The position numbers were made by a program, and so were the translations under genes. Positions 34,070 to 43,263 of a stretch of DNA of 64,000 bases are shown in pieces. The notes below the pieces were generated by a model. It saw only the letters and a list, made by a program, of their open reading frames with translations, ran no database searches and was not told where the DNA came from. The stretch comes from Pusillimonas noertemannii (GTDB lineage Bacteria; Pseudomonadota; Gammaproteobacteria; Burkholderiales; Burkholderiaceae_B): positions 372,001 through 436,000 of the forward strand of contig NZ_QEKO01000001.1 in the NCBI RefSeq assembly GCF_003096595.1, written 5' to 3'. Every line of letters starts with the position of its first letter. The first letter of the stretch is position 1.

Positions 34070-34513
34070 ATGTCAAAGAGAATTTCATTTGATACAACTT
34101 TGCAGGTGCGCGACACCTGCCTGTGCCTGCATGCCCAGCGCGCCGCGCGCGCCCTGGCCCGACGCTTCGACGAAGCGCTGCGGCCCGTGGGCCTGACCAA
34201 CGGCCAGTTTTCCTTGTTGATGTCCCTGAACAGGCCCCAACCACCGGCCATTGCGCCGGTCGCGCAGTTGCTGGCCATGGATCGCACCACACTGACCGCG
34301 GCCCTCAAGCCGCTGCAGCGCGACGACCTGGTCGAGATAGAACCCGATCCGGCCGACCGCCGCAGCCGGCTGTTGAAACTGACGGACGAGGGGCACGCCG
34401 TTCTGGCCCGCGCCATGCCCATATGGCGCCGGACGCACGCCGAGATCGAGGCTCAACTGGGCGACCTGGACACCGACGCGTTGCGCAAGGGCTTGGGCGT
34501 GTTGGGTTCGTAG
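34070..34513 (+). CDS. MarR family transcriptional regulator
   Basis: MarR-type winged-helix protein (147 aa): LTNGQFSLLMSLNRPQPPAI, recognition helix region LLAMDRTTLTAALKPLQRDD and wing VEIEPDPADRRSRLLKLTDEG. It probably autoregulates through GTTGATATCAAC in its promoter and may control the divergent DUF1428 gene. Its start lies only about 10 nt after the predicted -10 box, so translation would be nearly leaderless unless a later start is used. Confidence 0.9.
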   Translation: MSKRISFDTTLQVRDTCLCLHAQRAARALARRFDEALRPVGLTNGQFSLLMSLNRPQPPAIAPVAQLLAMDRTTLTAALKPLQRDDLVEIEPDPADRRSRLLKLTDEGHAVLARAMPIWRRTHAEIEAQLGDLDTDALRKGLGVLGS

Positions 34514-34543
34514 CGCGGCGGCTGCCGGTTTTATGAGGCTCAG

Positions 34544-35254
34544 CTACGAAAGGCTGCGCACCTTGGACTCGAGCTCTTCTTTCAAGCCCTGGGGCAGGGG
34601 CAGGCGGCGGGCCAGCTCATCCAGGTAGGCTTTTTCCATATAGCTTTGCTCGTCGGCCACCAGCAGGCTGGCCAGGTAAACCTCGGCTGCGGTTTCGGGC
34701 GTGGACGCAAGAGCGGCGACGCTGGCGGGGTCGACCGGATTGGCCAGCTGGGCGTCGAACCAGGCCAGGTCTTCGGGGTGGCTGGTGAGCTTGGCGACTT
34801 CCTGGTCGAGCAGTTGCCGTTCGTCGTTGCCGATATGGCCGTCGGCCTTGGCCGCCGCGATCATGGCCGCCAGGATGATGCGCGAGTGCTCTTCGAGCTG
34901 GCCCGCGGGCAGGGTGGGGGCCGGCAAGGGCTGGGCAGGGGGCGCCACATTGGGCCCTGCGGCGGCGGGCGCTCCGGCGGCGGCCTGGGCGGCCGTTTTC
35001 TGCTGCCAGTCTTGATAGGTCTTCAGTGCCACCGCGCCCAGCGCGGCCGCGCCGCCATAGGCGGCGAACTTGCCGCCCATCTTCCGGAATTTCTTGTTGC
35101 CCAGAAGCAGCCCAAGGGCGCCGCCCGCCAGTGCGCCGCCCCCAAAGCCGCCCAGCTTGGAGGCGAGCCCATTTTGGGGGGCGGCGGCCTTGGCGTCCTG
35201 GACGAGGCCCTGGCCGGATTGAAGGACTTGTTGCAGCAATTGTTGGATGGACAT
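34544..35254 (-). CDS. DUF533/TerB-like inner-membrane-associated protein (YebE-like)
   Basis: A 236-aa protein. A Gly-rich hydrophobic segment (GGGALAGGALGLLLGNKKFRKMGGKFAAYGGAAALGAVAL, residues about 40-80, quoted in part as GGALAGGALGLLLGN) probably enters the membrane. A Pro/Ala linker and a C-terminal TerB-like helical domain (HSRIILAAMIAAAKADGHI and ERQLLDQEVAKL) follow. Matches the YebE family, of unknown function and often linked to envelope stress. Convergent with marR. Confidence 0.85.
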   Translation of the reverse strand: MSIQQLLQQVLQSGQGLVQDAKAAAPQNGLASKLGGFGGGALAGGALGLLLGNKKFRKMGGKFAAYGGAAALGAVALKTYQDWQQKTAAQAAAGAPAAAGPNVAPPAQPLPAPTLPAGQLEEHSRIILAAMIAAAKADGHIGNDERQLLDQEVAKLTSHPEDLAWFDAQLANPVDPASVAALASTPETAAEVYLASLLVADEQSYMEKAYLDELARRLPLPQGLKEELESKVRSLS

Positions 35255-35417
35255 GTATTACCTCGGTTGAATAATGCGGTGCAGTGAGCCGTGGCGCCTG
35301 TGGGTGTTGCGCGGCAAGCATCTATCGCAGACCGTTATTGCGCCGCTTGGTTCCATTTCTTAGGGTCGAGGCTGTGTGCACCGCCGTCGTAATATTCATT
35401 AATTTAGCCCGGGCCGC

Positions 35418-36326
35418 TCAAGCCCGGCGCCCCAGCACCAGGACGCCGGCCAGCACAAATGCCGTACCCACCAGCTGCAGCGGCGTGATGGGCTCGTGAA
35501 GTATCCAGGCCGCCAGGAACAGCACGGACACGGGGCCGATGAGGCCCAGCTGCGCCGTCATGGGCGCACCGATGCGCGCCACCGCCCACATGATCATGAA
35601 GGTGGGCAGCACGGTATTGACCGTGGCGTGGACGAAGGACAGCTGGTACACCGGCCAGGGCTGATACAGGCCTTGCCATGAATGAATCCATAGGAACTGG
35701 ATGGTGGTGAACACCGTGGAGGCCGACATGGCATAGGCTACCAGGCGGGTGGCGCCGACCTTCTTGATGAGCTCGCCGGAGCCGATCAGGTACAACGAAT
35801 ACGATATGGCGCTCGCCAGCACATAGGCCACGCCCACGACCACGCCGTCGCCGACATGGGTCAGGTCGTTCAGGAACACGAACACCACGCCGCCGTATGA
35901 AAGGGCCAGGGCCAGCCACTGGCGCGGCGCAATGGCGCGCTTCAGGTAGAGGGCGCTGATCAGCAGCACGAAGCTGGGCGCCAGGAACAGGACTACGCGC
36001 TCGAGGCCGGCCGAAATGGTCTGCAGCCCAAGAAACGACAGGAAGCTGGACAAGTAATAGCCGATGAAGCCCAGCACCACCAGTTGCCACTTCTGGGTGA
36101 ATGTCAGCTTGGGTATCAAGCCCAGGCGGGCCTTGCGCGCCTGGTACCAGCCCACCGCCAGGAAGAAGGGCAGCGACAGCAGCATGCGAAAGCCGATGAT
36201 GGTGACGGCGTCGACGTCGGGATAGCGATAGGTAAGCTTGACCACCACGCCCTTGGCCGAGAACAGGACGGCACCCAGAAGCGCCAGGAAGAATCCGGCC
36301 CAGAAGGTCTTGTCGCGAGAAATCAT
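35418..36326 (-). CDS. EamA/DMT-family transporter
   Basis: Ten-helix DMT exporter (302 aa): FWAGFFLALLGAVLFSAKGV opening, a first-repeat motif GLERVVLFLAPSFVLLISALYL, and a second repeat near FVHATVNTVLPTFMIMWAVA and GAPMTAQLGLIGPVSVLFLA. The substrate is unknown. The ATG at 36326 is chosen; a TTG at 36347 would overlap the upstream channel gene by 8 nt. It lies just downstream of the ligand-gated channel gene and is probably co-transcribed with it. Confidence 0.88.
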   Translation of the reverse strand: MISRDKTFWAGFFLALLGAVLFSAKGVVVKLTYRYPDVDAVTIIGFRMLLSLPFFLAVGWYQARKARLGLIPKLTFTQKWQLVVLGFIGYYLSSFLSFLGLQTISAGLERVVLFLAPSFVLLISALYLKRAIAPRQWLALALSYGGVVFVFLNDLTHVGDGVVVGVAYVLASAISYSLYLIGSGELIKKVGATRLVAYAMSASTVFTTIQFLWIHSWQGLYQPWPVYQLSFVHATVNTVLPTFMIMWAVARIGAPMTAQLGLIGPVSVLFLAAWILHEPITPLQLVGTAFVLAGVLVLGRRA

Positions 36327-36339
36327 TGCAGCCGCGGCA

Positions 36340-37407
36340 TCAGCCAAGCATTACAAAATAGCCCAGCAGCATCACCATGAGATAAAGCAGGGGGTAGACG
36401 CGGCGCACCGAAACATTGAAGCGCAGGGCGCGCTGAGCCCCGTATTCGGTATACAGGGCCGCCACGACGCAAGACGACAGCAATGCCAGGCTGAGCATCA
36501 CGATGGTGCCATTGAAGAGCACGTCGGAAAGCGTCAGGTAGTGCACCACGGGCAGGTCCCTGTTAAGTACGAACTTCAGGGCAATAGTGGTAAGAATAAG
36601 CGTGACCATGCCGCCGATGCGCGGCGATGCATACGAAGACTGGCTGACGATGTTCAGCCAGAGCAGGCCCCACGAGGCCAGCGCGATGACCGTCAGCGGC
36701 AGAAAAATCTTGTGCAGGCCGTCGACGAAGTCGTGCTCGACCACGATCTGCAGGTCGATCTGGGGAAAGCGCTGTCCAGGCGTGTCGGGGCGCACGGCGG
36801 AAGAGGTATTCCATTCGATGCGGCGGGGGTACCAGTTTCCGTGCAGCACGTCGTCGAGTTGCTGCATGTCTTCACTGGGGCTCAGGTGTTCGAGCTTGAA
36901 CCGCACCTGCGAGTCGCCCATGGCGACGCTCGTGATGTTGAGCCTGAGGCTGAGGTGGCCGAAGGGGAAGTTGGTCAATTCGCCCGTAAACCGGGGGGAC
37001 CCCGTGAATTTCTGCCGCAGCACCACTGTTCCGTCGGGGTAGATGGCAAGCGAATGCACGTCGCTCGCCGTCAGACCTTTCTCGCCGGTGACGTCCAGAA
37101 TGGGGTGCCAGATGGTGTCCAGGTATTTTTCCGCCCGCTTGCCCATCCATACCTGCGGGGCCTGCCCGCGGCCGGAGCCGGCGTATGCCAGGCGGGGATC
37201 TTTCCATCGTTGGACGAGCAGGGCGGTGATGTCGTAGGTGCCGGTGCCCAGCTGTATGTCGTTGATGTCTTCCAGGTGCAGGTAGGTATGGATGAGGGTG
37301 GGTTCGCGCAGGTCGGGCGGGGCGATGTCGGCCCTGGCCGGGGCCAGGGCCCCCAGAAAAAGAAACAACCCGAAAAAAAACTGCATCAACCCGCGGGGCG
37401 TCGCCAT
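36340..37407 (-). CDS. Prokaryotic pentameric ligand-gated ion channel (Cys-loop receptor homologue)
   Basis: 355 aa: signal peptide (residues 1-26), extracellular beta-sandwich and four membrane helices. Landmarks shared with GLIC-type channels are WKDPRLAY near residue 68, IWHPILDV near 100, IYPDGTVVLRQKF near 122, NFPFGHLSLRL (bacterial counterpart of the Cys-loop YPFD region, here G for D), KIFLPLTVIALASWGLLWLN (M1), the pore helix M2 from SPRIGGMVTLILTT, LSDVLFNGTIVMLSLALLSS (M3) and a C-terminal M4. The pore entrance lacks the Glu ring of cation channels and reads S-P-R-I-G, resembling glycine/GABA receptors, so anion selectivity is possible (inference). It overlaps or abuts the downstream DMT exporter gene. 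The ligand is unknown. Confidence 0.88.
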   Translation of the reverse strand: MATPRGLMQFFFGLFLFLGALAPARADIAPPDLREPTLIHTYLHLEDINDIQLGTGTYDITALLVQRWKDPRLAYAGSGRGQAPQVWMGKRAEKYLDTIWHPILDVTGEKGLTASDVHSLAIYPDGTVVLRQKFTGSPRFTGELTNFPFGHLSLRLNITSVAMGDSQVRFKLEHLSPSEDMQQLDDVLHGNWYPRRIEWNTSSAVRPDTPGQRFPQIDLQIVVEHDFVDGLHKIFLPLTVIALASWGLLWLNIVSQSSYASPRIGGMVTLILTTIALKFVLNRDLPVVHYLTLSDVLFNGTIVMLSLALLSSCVVAALYTEYGAQRALRFNVSVRRVYPLLYLMVMLLGYFVMLG

Positions 37408-37669
37408 TCTTTCTACCTTGTCTGTGGTTTGCGGAAATTGTATGCGAGGCGGGACGGGCGCGGAACAGGGTTTCGCATGGGTGTTGCGGCGTGGCCCCAG
37501 TAAGCGGGGCGCGCCAGAACCGGTACTGGTTATTCGGCAAATGATTAACCACTATAGAAAAACGGTGCTATGCGAATGCCTGGCGCCTACGTAAACTGAA
37601 TCAGCCTTCAATGGCCGTTGCGCTTCCTGTTGCTCAGGGGCCCACCGGCAAGCTCCGAGACCTGTTTCA

Positions 37670-38692
37670 ATGATCCGCAAGAACGACAATCACTTTCCGC
37701 CGCCGGACGGCGTCGAGCGCATCGCTGTGCTCGGCATGGGCTCGGTGGGCGCCAGCTGGGCGGCCCTGTTCCTGGCTCGCGGGCTGGAAGTGGTGGCGCA
37801 CGACCCTGCGCCCGGCGCCGAGCAAAGGGCGCGCGACTTCATCGGCCATGCCTGGCCGGCCCTGGTTCAGCTTGGCCATGCGCAACTTGCCGAACCCGAC
37901 TGGACGCGATTGCGCTTCGTCGATACCGCCGCCCAGGCGGCGCGCGAGGCGCAAGTCATTCAAGAGAACCTACCCGAAAACCCCGAATTGAAGGCATCGG
38001 TGCTGGCCGAGGTCGACGCGGCTGCCGAGCCGCACAAAATACTGCTGTCCAGCACGGGGGGCATTCCGCCCACCCGGATGCAGGCCAGTTGCCGTCACCC
38101 CGAGCGCCTGGTGGTGCTGCACCCCTTCAATCCCGCCCACCTGATGCCCCTGGTCGAAGTGGTGGGGGGCGAACATACCTTGCCTGAAGTAGCCCAGTGG
38201 GCCATGGAGTTCGCCCGCCATCTGGGCAAGCATCCCATCCAGCTGCACACCGAGGCCAGCGGGCACATGACCAACCGGCTGCAGTTTGCGCTGGTGCGCG
38301 AGGCCATATCCTGCCTGCTCGAGGGCGTGGCCAGCGCCCGCGACATCGATGCGGCCGTTCGATACGGCCTGGCGCCGCGATGGGCGCTGATGGGCGGGCT
38401 CATGACGCTGCACTTGGCCGGCGGGCCCGGCGGCATGCGGGGCATACTCGACCATGCGGGCGCCGCCATACAGCAGTGGTGGCAGCCCGGCCCCGAGCCG
38501 CAGCTTACACCCGACGTCATCCGGCAACTGGCCGAGGCGGCGCAAGAGGTTTCGAATGGCCGGCCGGTGGCCGACTGGGTGCAGTGGCGCGACCAGTCGC
38601 TGGTCGACGTGCTGAACCTGCAAAACAGAATGGAATCGGCGGCGCCGCATGGCGACGCCGATTCCGGCAAAAAACAGGATGTTTCCCAATGA
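37670..38692 (+). CDS. 3-hydroxyacyl-CoA dehydrogenase family protein (L-carnitine dehydrogenase-like)
   Basis: NAD-dependent dehydrogenase (340 aa) oxidising a beta-hydroxyl group. The Rossmann motif is AVLGMGSVGASWAALFLARG (residues 19-38), ENLPENPELKASVLAEVD follows near 103, and the catalytic His lies in VLHPFNPAHLMPLVEVVGG near 145. The C-terminal helical domain begins GHMTNRLQFALVREA. Sequence character is between 3-hydroxyacyl-CoA and L-carnitine dehydrogenases. It is translationally coupled (ATGA) to a crotonase gene, favouring an acyl-CoA beta-oxidation-like pathway. Confidence 0.87.
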   Translation: MIRKNDNHFPPPDGVERIAVLGMGSVGASWAALFLARGLEVVAHDPAPGAEQRARDFIGHAWPALVQLGHAQLAEPDWTRLRFVDTAAQAAREAQVIQENLPENPELKASVLAEVDAAAEPHKILLSSTGGIPPTRMQASCRHPERLVVLHPFNPAHLMPLVEVVGGEHTLPEVAQWAMEFARHLGKHPIQLHTEASGHMTNRLQFALVREAISCLLEGVASARDIDAAVRYGLAPRWALMGGLMTLHLAGGPGGMRGILDHAGAAIQQWWQPGPEPQLTPDVIRQLAEAAQEVSNGRPVADWVQWRDQSLVDVLNLQNRMESAAPHGDADSGKKQDVSQ

Positions 38693-39510
38693 ATGACGCT
38701 ACCAACCCTTCTTCAAGCGCACCGTGGCCCGCGCCCCTGCCGCCTTGCCTGAGCGTGTCGCGCCGGGGCACCATCGCCATCCTGGCCTTGAACCGCGTCG
38801 CCAAGCGCAATGCGCTCAGCGACGAACTGGTGCTTGGCATGCAAACCTTCTTCTCCAGCATTCCTCCGGATGTGCAGGGCGTGGTCATGCATGGCGCCGG
38901 CGACGACTTCTGCGCCGGGCTCGATCTCAACGAGCTGAAGGAAACCACCACGGCCGAAAGCTTCGAGACCTCGATCATCGGCCAAAGGCTGAACGACACG
39001 ATTCAGTTTTGCAAGGTGCCGGTCGTTGCCGTGCTGCATGGCGCGGTCATCGGCGGCGGGCTGGAACTGGCGGCCGCGGCCCACATACGCATTGCGGAAG
39101 AGTCGGCCTACTACGCCCTGCCCGAGGGCACCCGGGGCATCTTCCTGGGTTCGGGCGGTTCGGTGCGCCTGCCGCGGCTGATAGGCGCCGCCGCGGTCAT
39201 GGACATGATGCTTTCCGGCAGGGTGTACGAGGCGCAAGAGGCCCACACCATACTGCGCCTGAGCCAATACCTGGTGGGGCCGGGCGAAGGGCTGGAAAAA
39301 GGCGTGGAGCTGGCCGCCAGGATCGCGCGCAACGCGCCGCTGGCCAACTTTGCCATCATCCAGTCCATTCCGCGCATCGTCGAGCAAGATCCGCAGGCGG
39401 GCCTGTTCACCGAAATGCTCATGGTTGGTGTTGCGCAGGGCGACGACGAGGCCAAGGCGCGCTTGCGCGACTTCCTCGAGCGCAAGGCCAACAAGGTGCA
39501 GCGCGGTTGA
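38689..39510 (+). CDS. Enoyl-CoA hydratase/isomerase (crotonase) family protein
   Basis: Crotonase fold (273 aa): the first oxyanion-hole strand is GVVMHGAGDDFCAGLDLNEL (near residue 65), and the second block VAVLHGAVIGGGLELAAAAH (near 112) contains the GGG oxyanion loop. The residues that usually act as general bases follow in EGTRGIFLGSGGSVRL. It could hydrate an enoyl-CoA for the adjacent dehydrogenases. It shares ATGA with the upstream gene and is followed after 31 nt by an acyl-CoA dehydrogenase. Confidence 0.9.
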   Translation: MNDATNPSSSAPWPAPLPPCLSVSRRGTIAILALNRVAKRNALSDELVLGMQTFFSSIPPDVQGVVMHGAGDDFCAGLDLNELKETTTAESFETSIIGQRLNDTIQFCKVPVVAVLHGAVIGGGLELAAAAHIRIAEESAYYALPEGTRGIFLGSGGSVRLPRLIGAAAVMDMMLSGRVYEAQEAHTILRLSQYLVGPGEGLEKGVELAARIARNAPLANFAIIQSIPRIVEQDPQAGLFTEMLMVGVAQGDDEAKARLRDFLERKANKVQRG

Positions 39511-39541
39511 AGCGGCGCAGCCGGCTTAAAGGAGCTTACTG

Positions 39542-40714
39542 GTGAGTCAACAAGCAAAACCATTCGACGTGAACGAAATGCGCGCCGAGGCGGAAGAATT
39601 CAGGCACCATCTGGCGCGCTGGGTGGACGAGCGCCTGGCGCCCCAGGCGGCGCGGCTGGACGAGGAAGGCGATTTCGGCCACGAGCTGTTTCGCGAACTG
39701 GGCGAACTGGGCTATTACGGGGCCATGTACCCGGAAAGCGCGGGGGGCAGCGGCCTGGCCTATCCCTACACCTGCTTCACCGTGCTGTGCGAAGAACTGG
39801 CCCGCGCCTCGGTTTCGTTCGCCGCTTCGGTGTGCATGCAGGGCTCTACCGCCACGCACACCATATTCAAGTGGGGTGGAGCGGCGCTGCATGAAGCCTA
39901 TCTTGGCCCGGCCTTGCGGGGCGAGAAGATAGGCGCCTTTGCCATCACCGAGCCCAACTCGGGCTCGGACGCCGCGTCGCTGCGCACGCGCGCTACCGCT
40001 TGCGAGGGCGGCTTCCGGCTGAACGGCTCAAAAATATTCACCACCAACGGCACGGTGGCCGACTTCATCACCGTGGTGGCCACCACCGACCCTGCCAAGG
40101 GCCTGAAGGGGCTGGACCTGTTCCTGGTGCCCACTGATACGCCGGGTTTCTCGGTGGGCCGCAAGCTGGACAAGTTCTCGGTCAGGGCGTCGGACACGGC
40201 CGAACTGGTTTTCGATGACGTTTTCGTGCCCCACGATCATCACTTGAACGATGGGCAGGCGTCGGGCTTCTTGAATGCCTACAAGTCGCTGACGGTGGAC
40301 CGCATCTTCACGGCGGCGCTGGCGCTGGGCAATGGGCGTGCGGCCTACGATGCTGCGCTGGCCTATGCCAAAGAGCGTTCGCAGTTCGGCCAGCCCATCG
40401 GCAAGTTTCAGGCGGTGCAGTTCAAGCTGGTCGACATGCTGGCGCTGCTGGAGCAGTCGCGGCTGTATACCTACCACGCGGCCGAGCTGGCAGACCGCGG
40501 AGACCCCATCACCACCGAGGCGGCCTTGTCGAAGATCGTGGCCGGCGACGGCTGCAACCAGGTCTGCCAGATGGCCATGTCGATCTTCGGCGGCTATGGG
40601 CTGATGAATGAATTTCCGGTGCAGCGCTTCTTGCGCGATGCGTATTTTCCCGTAGTAGGGGGCGGCACCAGCGACATCATGCGCCTGATCGTGGCCCGCC
40701 AGCTTGGTTTCTGA
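39542..40714 (+). CDS. Acyl-CoA dehydrogenase
   Basis: FAD-dependent acyl-CoA dehydrogenase (390 aa) introducing an alpha-beta double bond. Signatures are AFAITEPNSGSDAASLRT (near residue 133), KIFTTNGTVADFITVVA, the FAD/C-terminal block YAKERSQFGQPIGKFQAVQ (near 278) and QMAMSIFGGYGLMNEFPVQRF, in which Glu is the expected catalytic base region. GTG start at 39542 with GGAG upstream. Third gene of the acyl-CoA operon. Confidence 0.93.
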   Translation: MSQQAKPFDVNEMRAEAEEFRHHLARWVDERLAPQAARLDEEGDFGHELFRELGELGYYGAMYPESAGGSGLAYPYTCFTVLCEELARASVSFAASVCMQGSTATHTIFKWGGAALHEAYLGPALRGEKIGAFAITEPNSGSDAASLRTRATACEGGFRLNGSKIFTTNGTVADFITVVATTDPAKGLKGLDLFLVPTDTPGFSVGRKLDKFSVRASDTAELVFDDVFVPHDHHLNDGQASGFLNAYKSLTVDRIFTAALALGNGRAAYDAALAYAKERSQFGQPIGKFQAVQFKLVDMLALLEQSRLYTYHAAELADRGDPITTEAALSKIVAGDGCNQVCQMAMSIFGGYGLMNEFPVQRFLRDAYFPVVGGGTSDIMRLIVARQLGF

Positions 40715-40800
40715 GGGTAAGTACGGGTTTCTTAAAGTTGTCTTTTCTTGCAGCATAATGCATATAGTTTAAAGACCCAGCTTCCCACAAGAACGATGGT

Positions 40801-40836
40801 GCCTGCCGGTCCTGCCTCGAGCAGGGGGCGGCAGGT
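40801..40836. other. GC-rich double hairpin between the acyl-CoA dehydrogenase and binding-protein genes
   Basis: Nested inverted repeats CCTGCCG / CGGCAGG (outer) and CCTGC / GCAGG (inner), 87 nt after the dehydrogenase stop and about 50 nt before the next start on the same strand. No T tract follows. It may slow or partly stop transcription. Confidence 0.35.
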
Positions 40837-40884
40837 CACTAAACATTATTTCAAGTCAGCCACTGACACACTCGGAGACAGTCA

Positions 40885-42021
40885 ATGAAAATGAAAAAAC
40901 AGCTTTTTGCCATGGCGCTTGCGGCCGCCATCCCCTTCTCGGCGGGCGCCGCGGTAAAAGTGGGTGTCATCGTGGGCGCCACGGGGCCCGGCGCCTCGCT
41001 GGGCATTCCCTACAAGAACACATTCTCGGTCGTGCCCCAGACCCTGGGGGGCGAGCCCGCGCAGTTCATTATTGTGGACGACGCCACTGACACCACCACG
41101 GCGGTCAAGCTGGCGCGCAAGCTCATTGAAGAAGACAAGGTCGACCTGATCATCGGCTCTACCAGCGTGCCCTCGGCCATCGCCGTCGCCGAAGTGGCCT
41201 CTGAACTCAAGACGCCGCAGATCTCGCTGTCGCCCACGCCCATCAAGCCGCAAGACAACCCCTGGTCGTACGCCGTGCCCCAGCCCATCAACATCATGAT
41301 GGGCGCACAGGTTGAGAACATGAAGCAGCACGGCATCAAGACAGTGGGCTACCTGGGCTTTGCCGATTCCTGGGGCGAGCTGGTGCTGTCGGGCCTGAAG
41401 GCCACCATTCCCGATGCCGGCATCAAGCTGGTGGCCGAAGAGCGCTACGGGCGCGTCGACACCAGTGTTTCGGGCCAGGTGCTGAAGCTCATCGCCGCCA
41501 AGCCCGACGCCGTCGTGCTGGGCGGTTCGGGCACGCCGGGCGCACTGCCCCAGGTCACGCTGCGCGAACGCGGCTACAAGGGTCCCATCTATCACAACCA
41601 CGGGGTCATCAACAAAGATTTCCTGCGCGTGGGCGGCAAGGCGCTTGAAGACGCCTATGCGCCCACCGGCCCGGTGATGGTGGCCGAGCAGCTGCCCGAC
41701 AGCAACCCCATCAAGAAGGTCGCCCTCGAGTTCACCAAGGCATACGAGGGCAAATACGGCGAGGGCACGCGCAACGCGTTCGCCGCCTATTCATGGGACG
41801 CCTACCTACTGGCCGACAACGCGGTCAAGGGCGCCTTGCAAAAAGCGAAACCCGGCACTCCCGAATTCCGCAGCGCGGTGCGCGAGGCGCTTGAAAACAG
41901 CAAAGAAGTCGTCGGCACCCACGGCGTGTACAACATGTCGCCCACCGACCACACCGGCCTGGACAAGCGCGCCGCGGCACTGGTTCAGGTCAAGGACGGC
42001 AACTGGAAACTGGTGGAATAA
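40885..42021 (+). CDS. Branched-chain-amino-acid-type ABC substrate-binding protein (orphan)
   Basis: Periplasmic binding protein (378 aa) with signal peptide MKMKKQLFAMALAAAIPFSA, then VKVGVIVGATGPGASLGIPY and the hinge segment KTVGYLGFADSWGELVLSGL near residue 152. No cognate permease or ATPase in the window. It follows the acyl-CoA dehydrogenase operon on the same strand, so its ligand may be the organic acid degraded there (inference). Confidence 0.92.
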   Translation: MKMKKQLFAMALAAAIPFSAGAAVKVGVIVGATGPGASLGIPYKNTFSVVPQTLGGEPAQFIIVDDATDTTTAVKLARKLIEEDKVDLIIGSTSVPSAIAVAEVASELKTPQISLSPTPIKPQDNPWSYAVPQPINIMMGAQVENMKQHGIKTVGYLGFADSWGELVLSGLKATIPDAGIKLVAEERYGRVDTSVSGQVLKLIAAKPDAVVLGGSGTPGALPQVTLRERGYKGPIYHNHGVINKDFLRVGGKALEDAYAPTGPVMVAEQLPDSNPIKKVALEFTKAYEGKYGEGTRNAFAAYSWDAYLLADNAVKGALQKAKPGTPEFRSAVREALENSKEVVGTHGVYNMSPTDHTGLDKRAAALVQVKDGNWKLVE

Positions 42022-42043
42022 CACCGGCCGCTGGCGCACGGCC

Positions 42044-43054
42044 TTAGGTGATGCGGGCGCCACCCGGAACATGGCGCAGCACGCGTACAAACCCCAGCGA
42101 AAGCATGAAGATCGCGACGGCCGCCAGCGGCGTTTGCCACGCCGTGCCCGACGTGGGCAGATACAGGCCGGTGCGCTTGGCGATGTCCAAAAATATGGGG
42201 TGTGCCAGGTAGATGCCAAAGGTCAGGGGCGCAATGGCCGGCAGCCGAGGCAGGCTGCGCGCGTTCAGAATAAGCTGGAAGACGGCCAGGGACATCAGCG
42301 GCACGGTCAGGCTGAAGGTGTCATAGAAGTAGACATTCAGGGCGTCGGCCGAAGACAGCACGCTGGCGCCGACGGCGGTCAAGGCAATGGTGGCGCACAA
42401 GACCAGGCCCGGCCTGGGCAGGCGCAATTCGCCCTCGAACATCATGCGTCCGGCCAGGAAGTAGCTGATGTAGGGCAGGAACCAGGTCAGGAAGAAGCCG
42501 TACCCGTCGGCATTCAGCTCGCGGTGCAGGGTCTGCAGTATGGCCAGCACGAATATCGCCAGCACCGCGGCCACGCGCTGGCGGTGCGAGCAGCGCTGGT
42601 AGATCGTGCGCAGGTAGGGGGCAAACAAATACAGGCCCGCCAGCATGTACAAATACCAAAGGTGGTAATAGGGGGCGCCGCTGGTGGCCTTGCGCAGCCA
42701 GGCGGCCGCATCCATGGGCACGCCGTCCAGGTGGTACATCAGTGCGCCCCACAGCAGGTAGAACACCGACCAGAAGACAATGGCGGGCGCGATGCGCATG
42801 GCCCGCCGCTGATAAAAGTTCTTGAACGCTTCGCGCTTGCCGGGGTTCAGCAACAGCGCGCCGCTGATCATCACGAACACCGGCACGCACCAGCGGGTGG
42901 CGGCATCGTAGAAGTTGGCCCATTCCCAGTCGGTGGAGCCATAGTCCGAGACACTGGTCAGCGGAAAGGCTGCGCAGTGCAGCAGCACCACGGCCAGGGC
43001 GGCCATCCAGCGGGCGGCGTCGAGTTTGTCGTAGTCGGCTTGCTGTACGGGCAT
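42044..43054 (-). CDS. Acyltransferase family 3 membrane protein (OafA/WecH-like)
   Basis: Ten-helix membrane acyltransferase (336 aa). It starts YDKLDAARWMAALAVVLLHC, including the R-x10-H catalytic arrangement at the start of the family, then VPVFVMISGALLLNPGKREA and YHLWYLYMLAGLYLFAPYLR. It transfers acetyl or other short acyl groups to surface glycans or small molecules; the acceptor is unknown. Convergent with the upstream binding-protein gene (22-nt gap). Confidence 0.88.
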   Translation of the reverse strand: MPVQQADYDKLDAARWMAALAVVLLHCAAFPLTSVSDYGSTDWEWANFYDAATRWCVPVFVMISGALLLNPGKREAFKNFYQRRAMRIAPAIVFWSVFYLLWGALMYHLDGVPMDAAAWLRKATSGAPYYHLWYLYMLAGLYLFAPYLRTIYQRCSHRQRVAAVLAIFVLAILQTLHRELNADGYGFFLTWFLPYISYFLAGRMMFEGELRLPRPGLVLCATIALTAVGASVLSSADALNVYFYDTFSLTVPLMSLAVFQLILNARSLPRLPAIAPLTFGIYLAHPIFLDIAKRTGLYLPTSGTAWQTPLAAVAIFMLSLGFVRVLRHVPGGARIT

Positions 43055-43263
43055 GACACCTTTTGAAGAGTGCGGGTGCCTTTACCTTAACAGCCGGTCA
43101 TGCCATGGACCATGTAAAAGACGGGAAGATGTTTCGGAATGAAAAAAGAGGGGGAAGGGCAGGATCTTTCTTCCCGGGGGCGGCTGCAAGATTCCCTGGG
43201 CAAGAAACGGGAGGCCTTTTCGTCGACATGGCGCCCCGCCATTGGATGTTGGCCGGTACGGGC

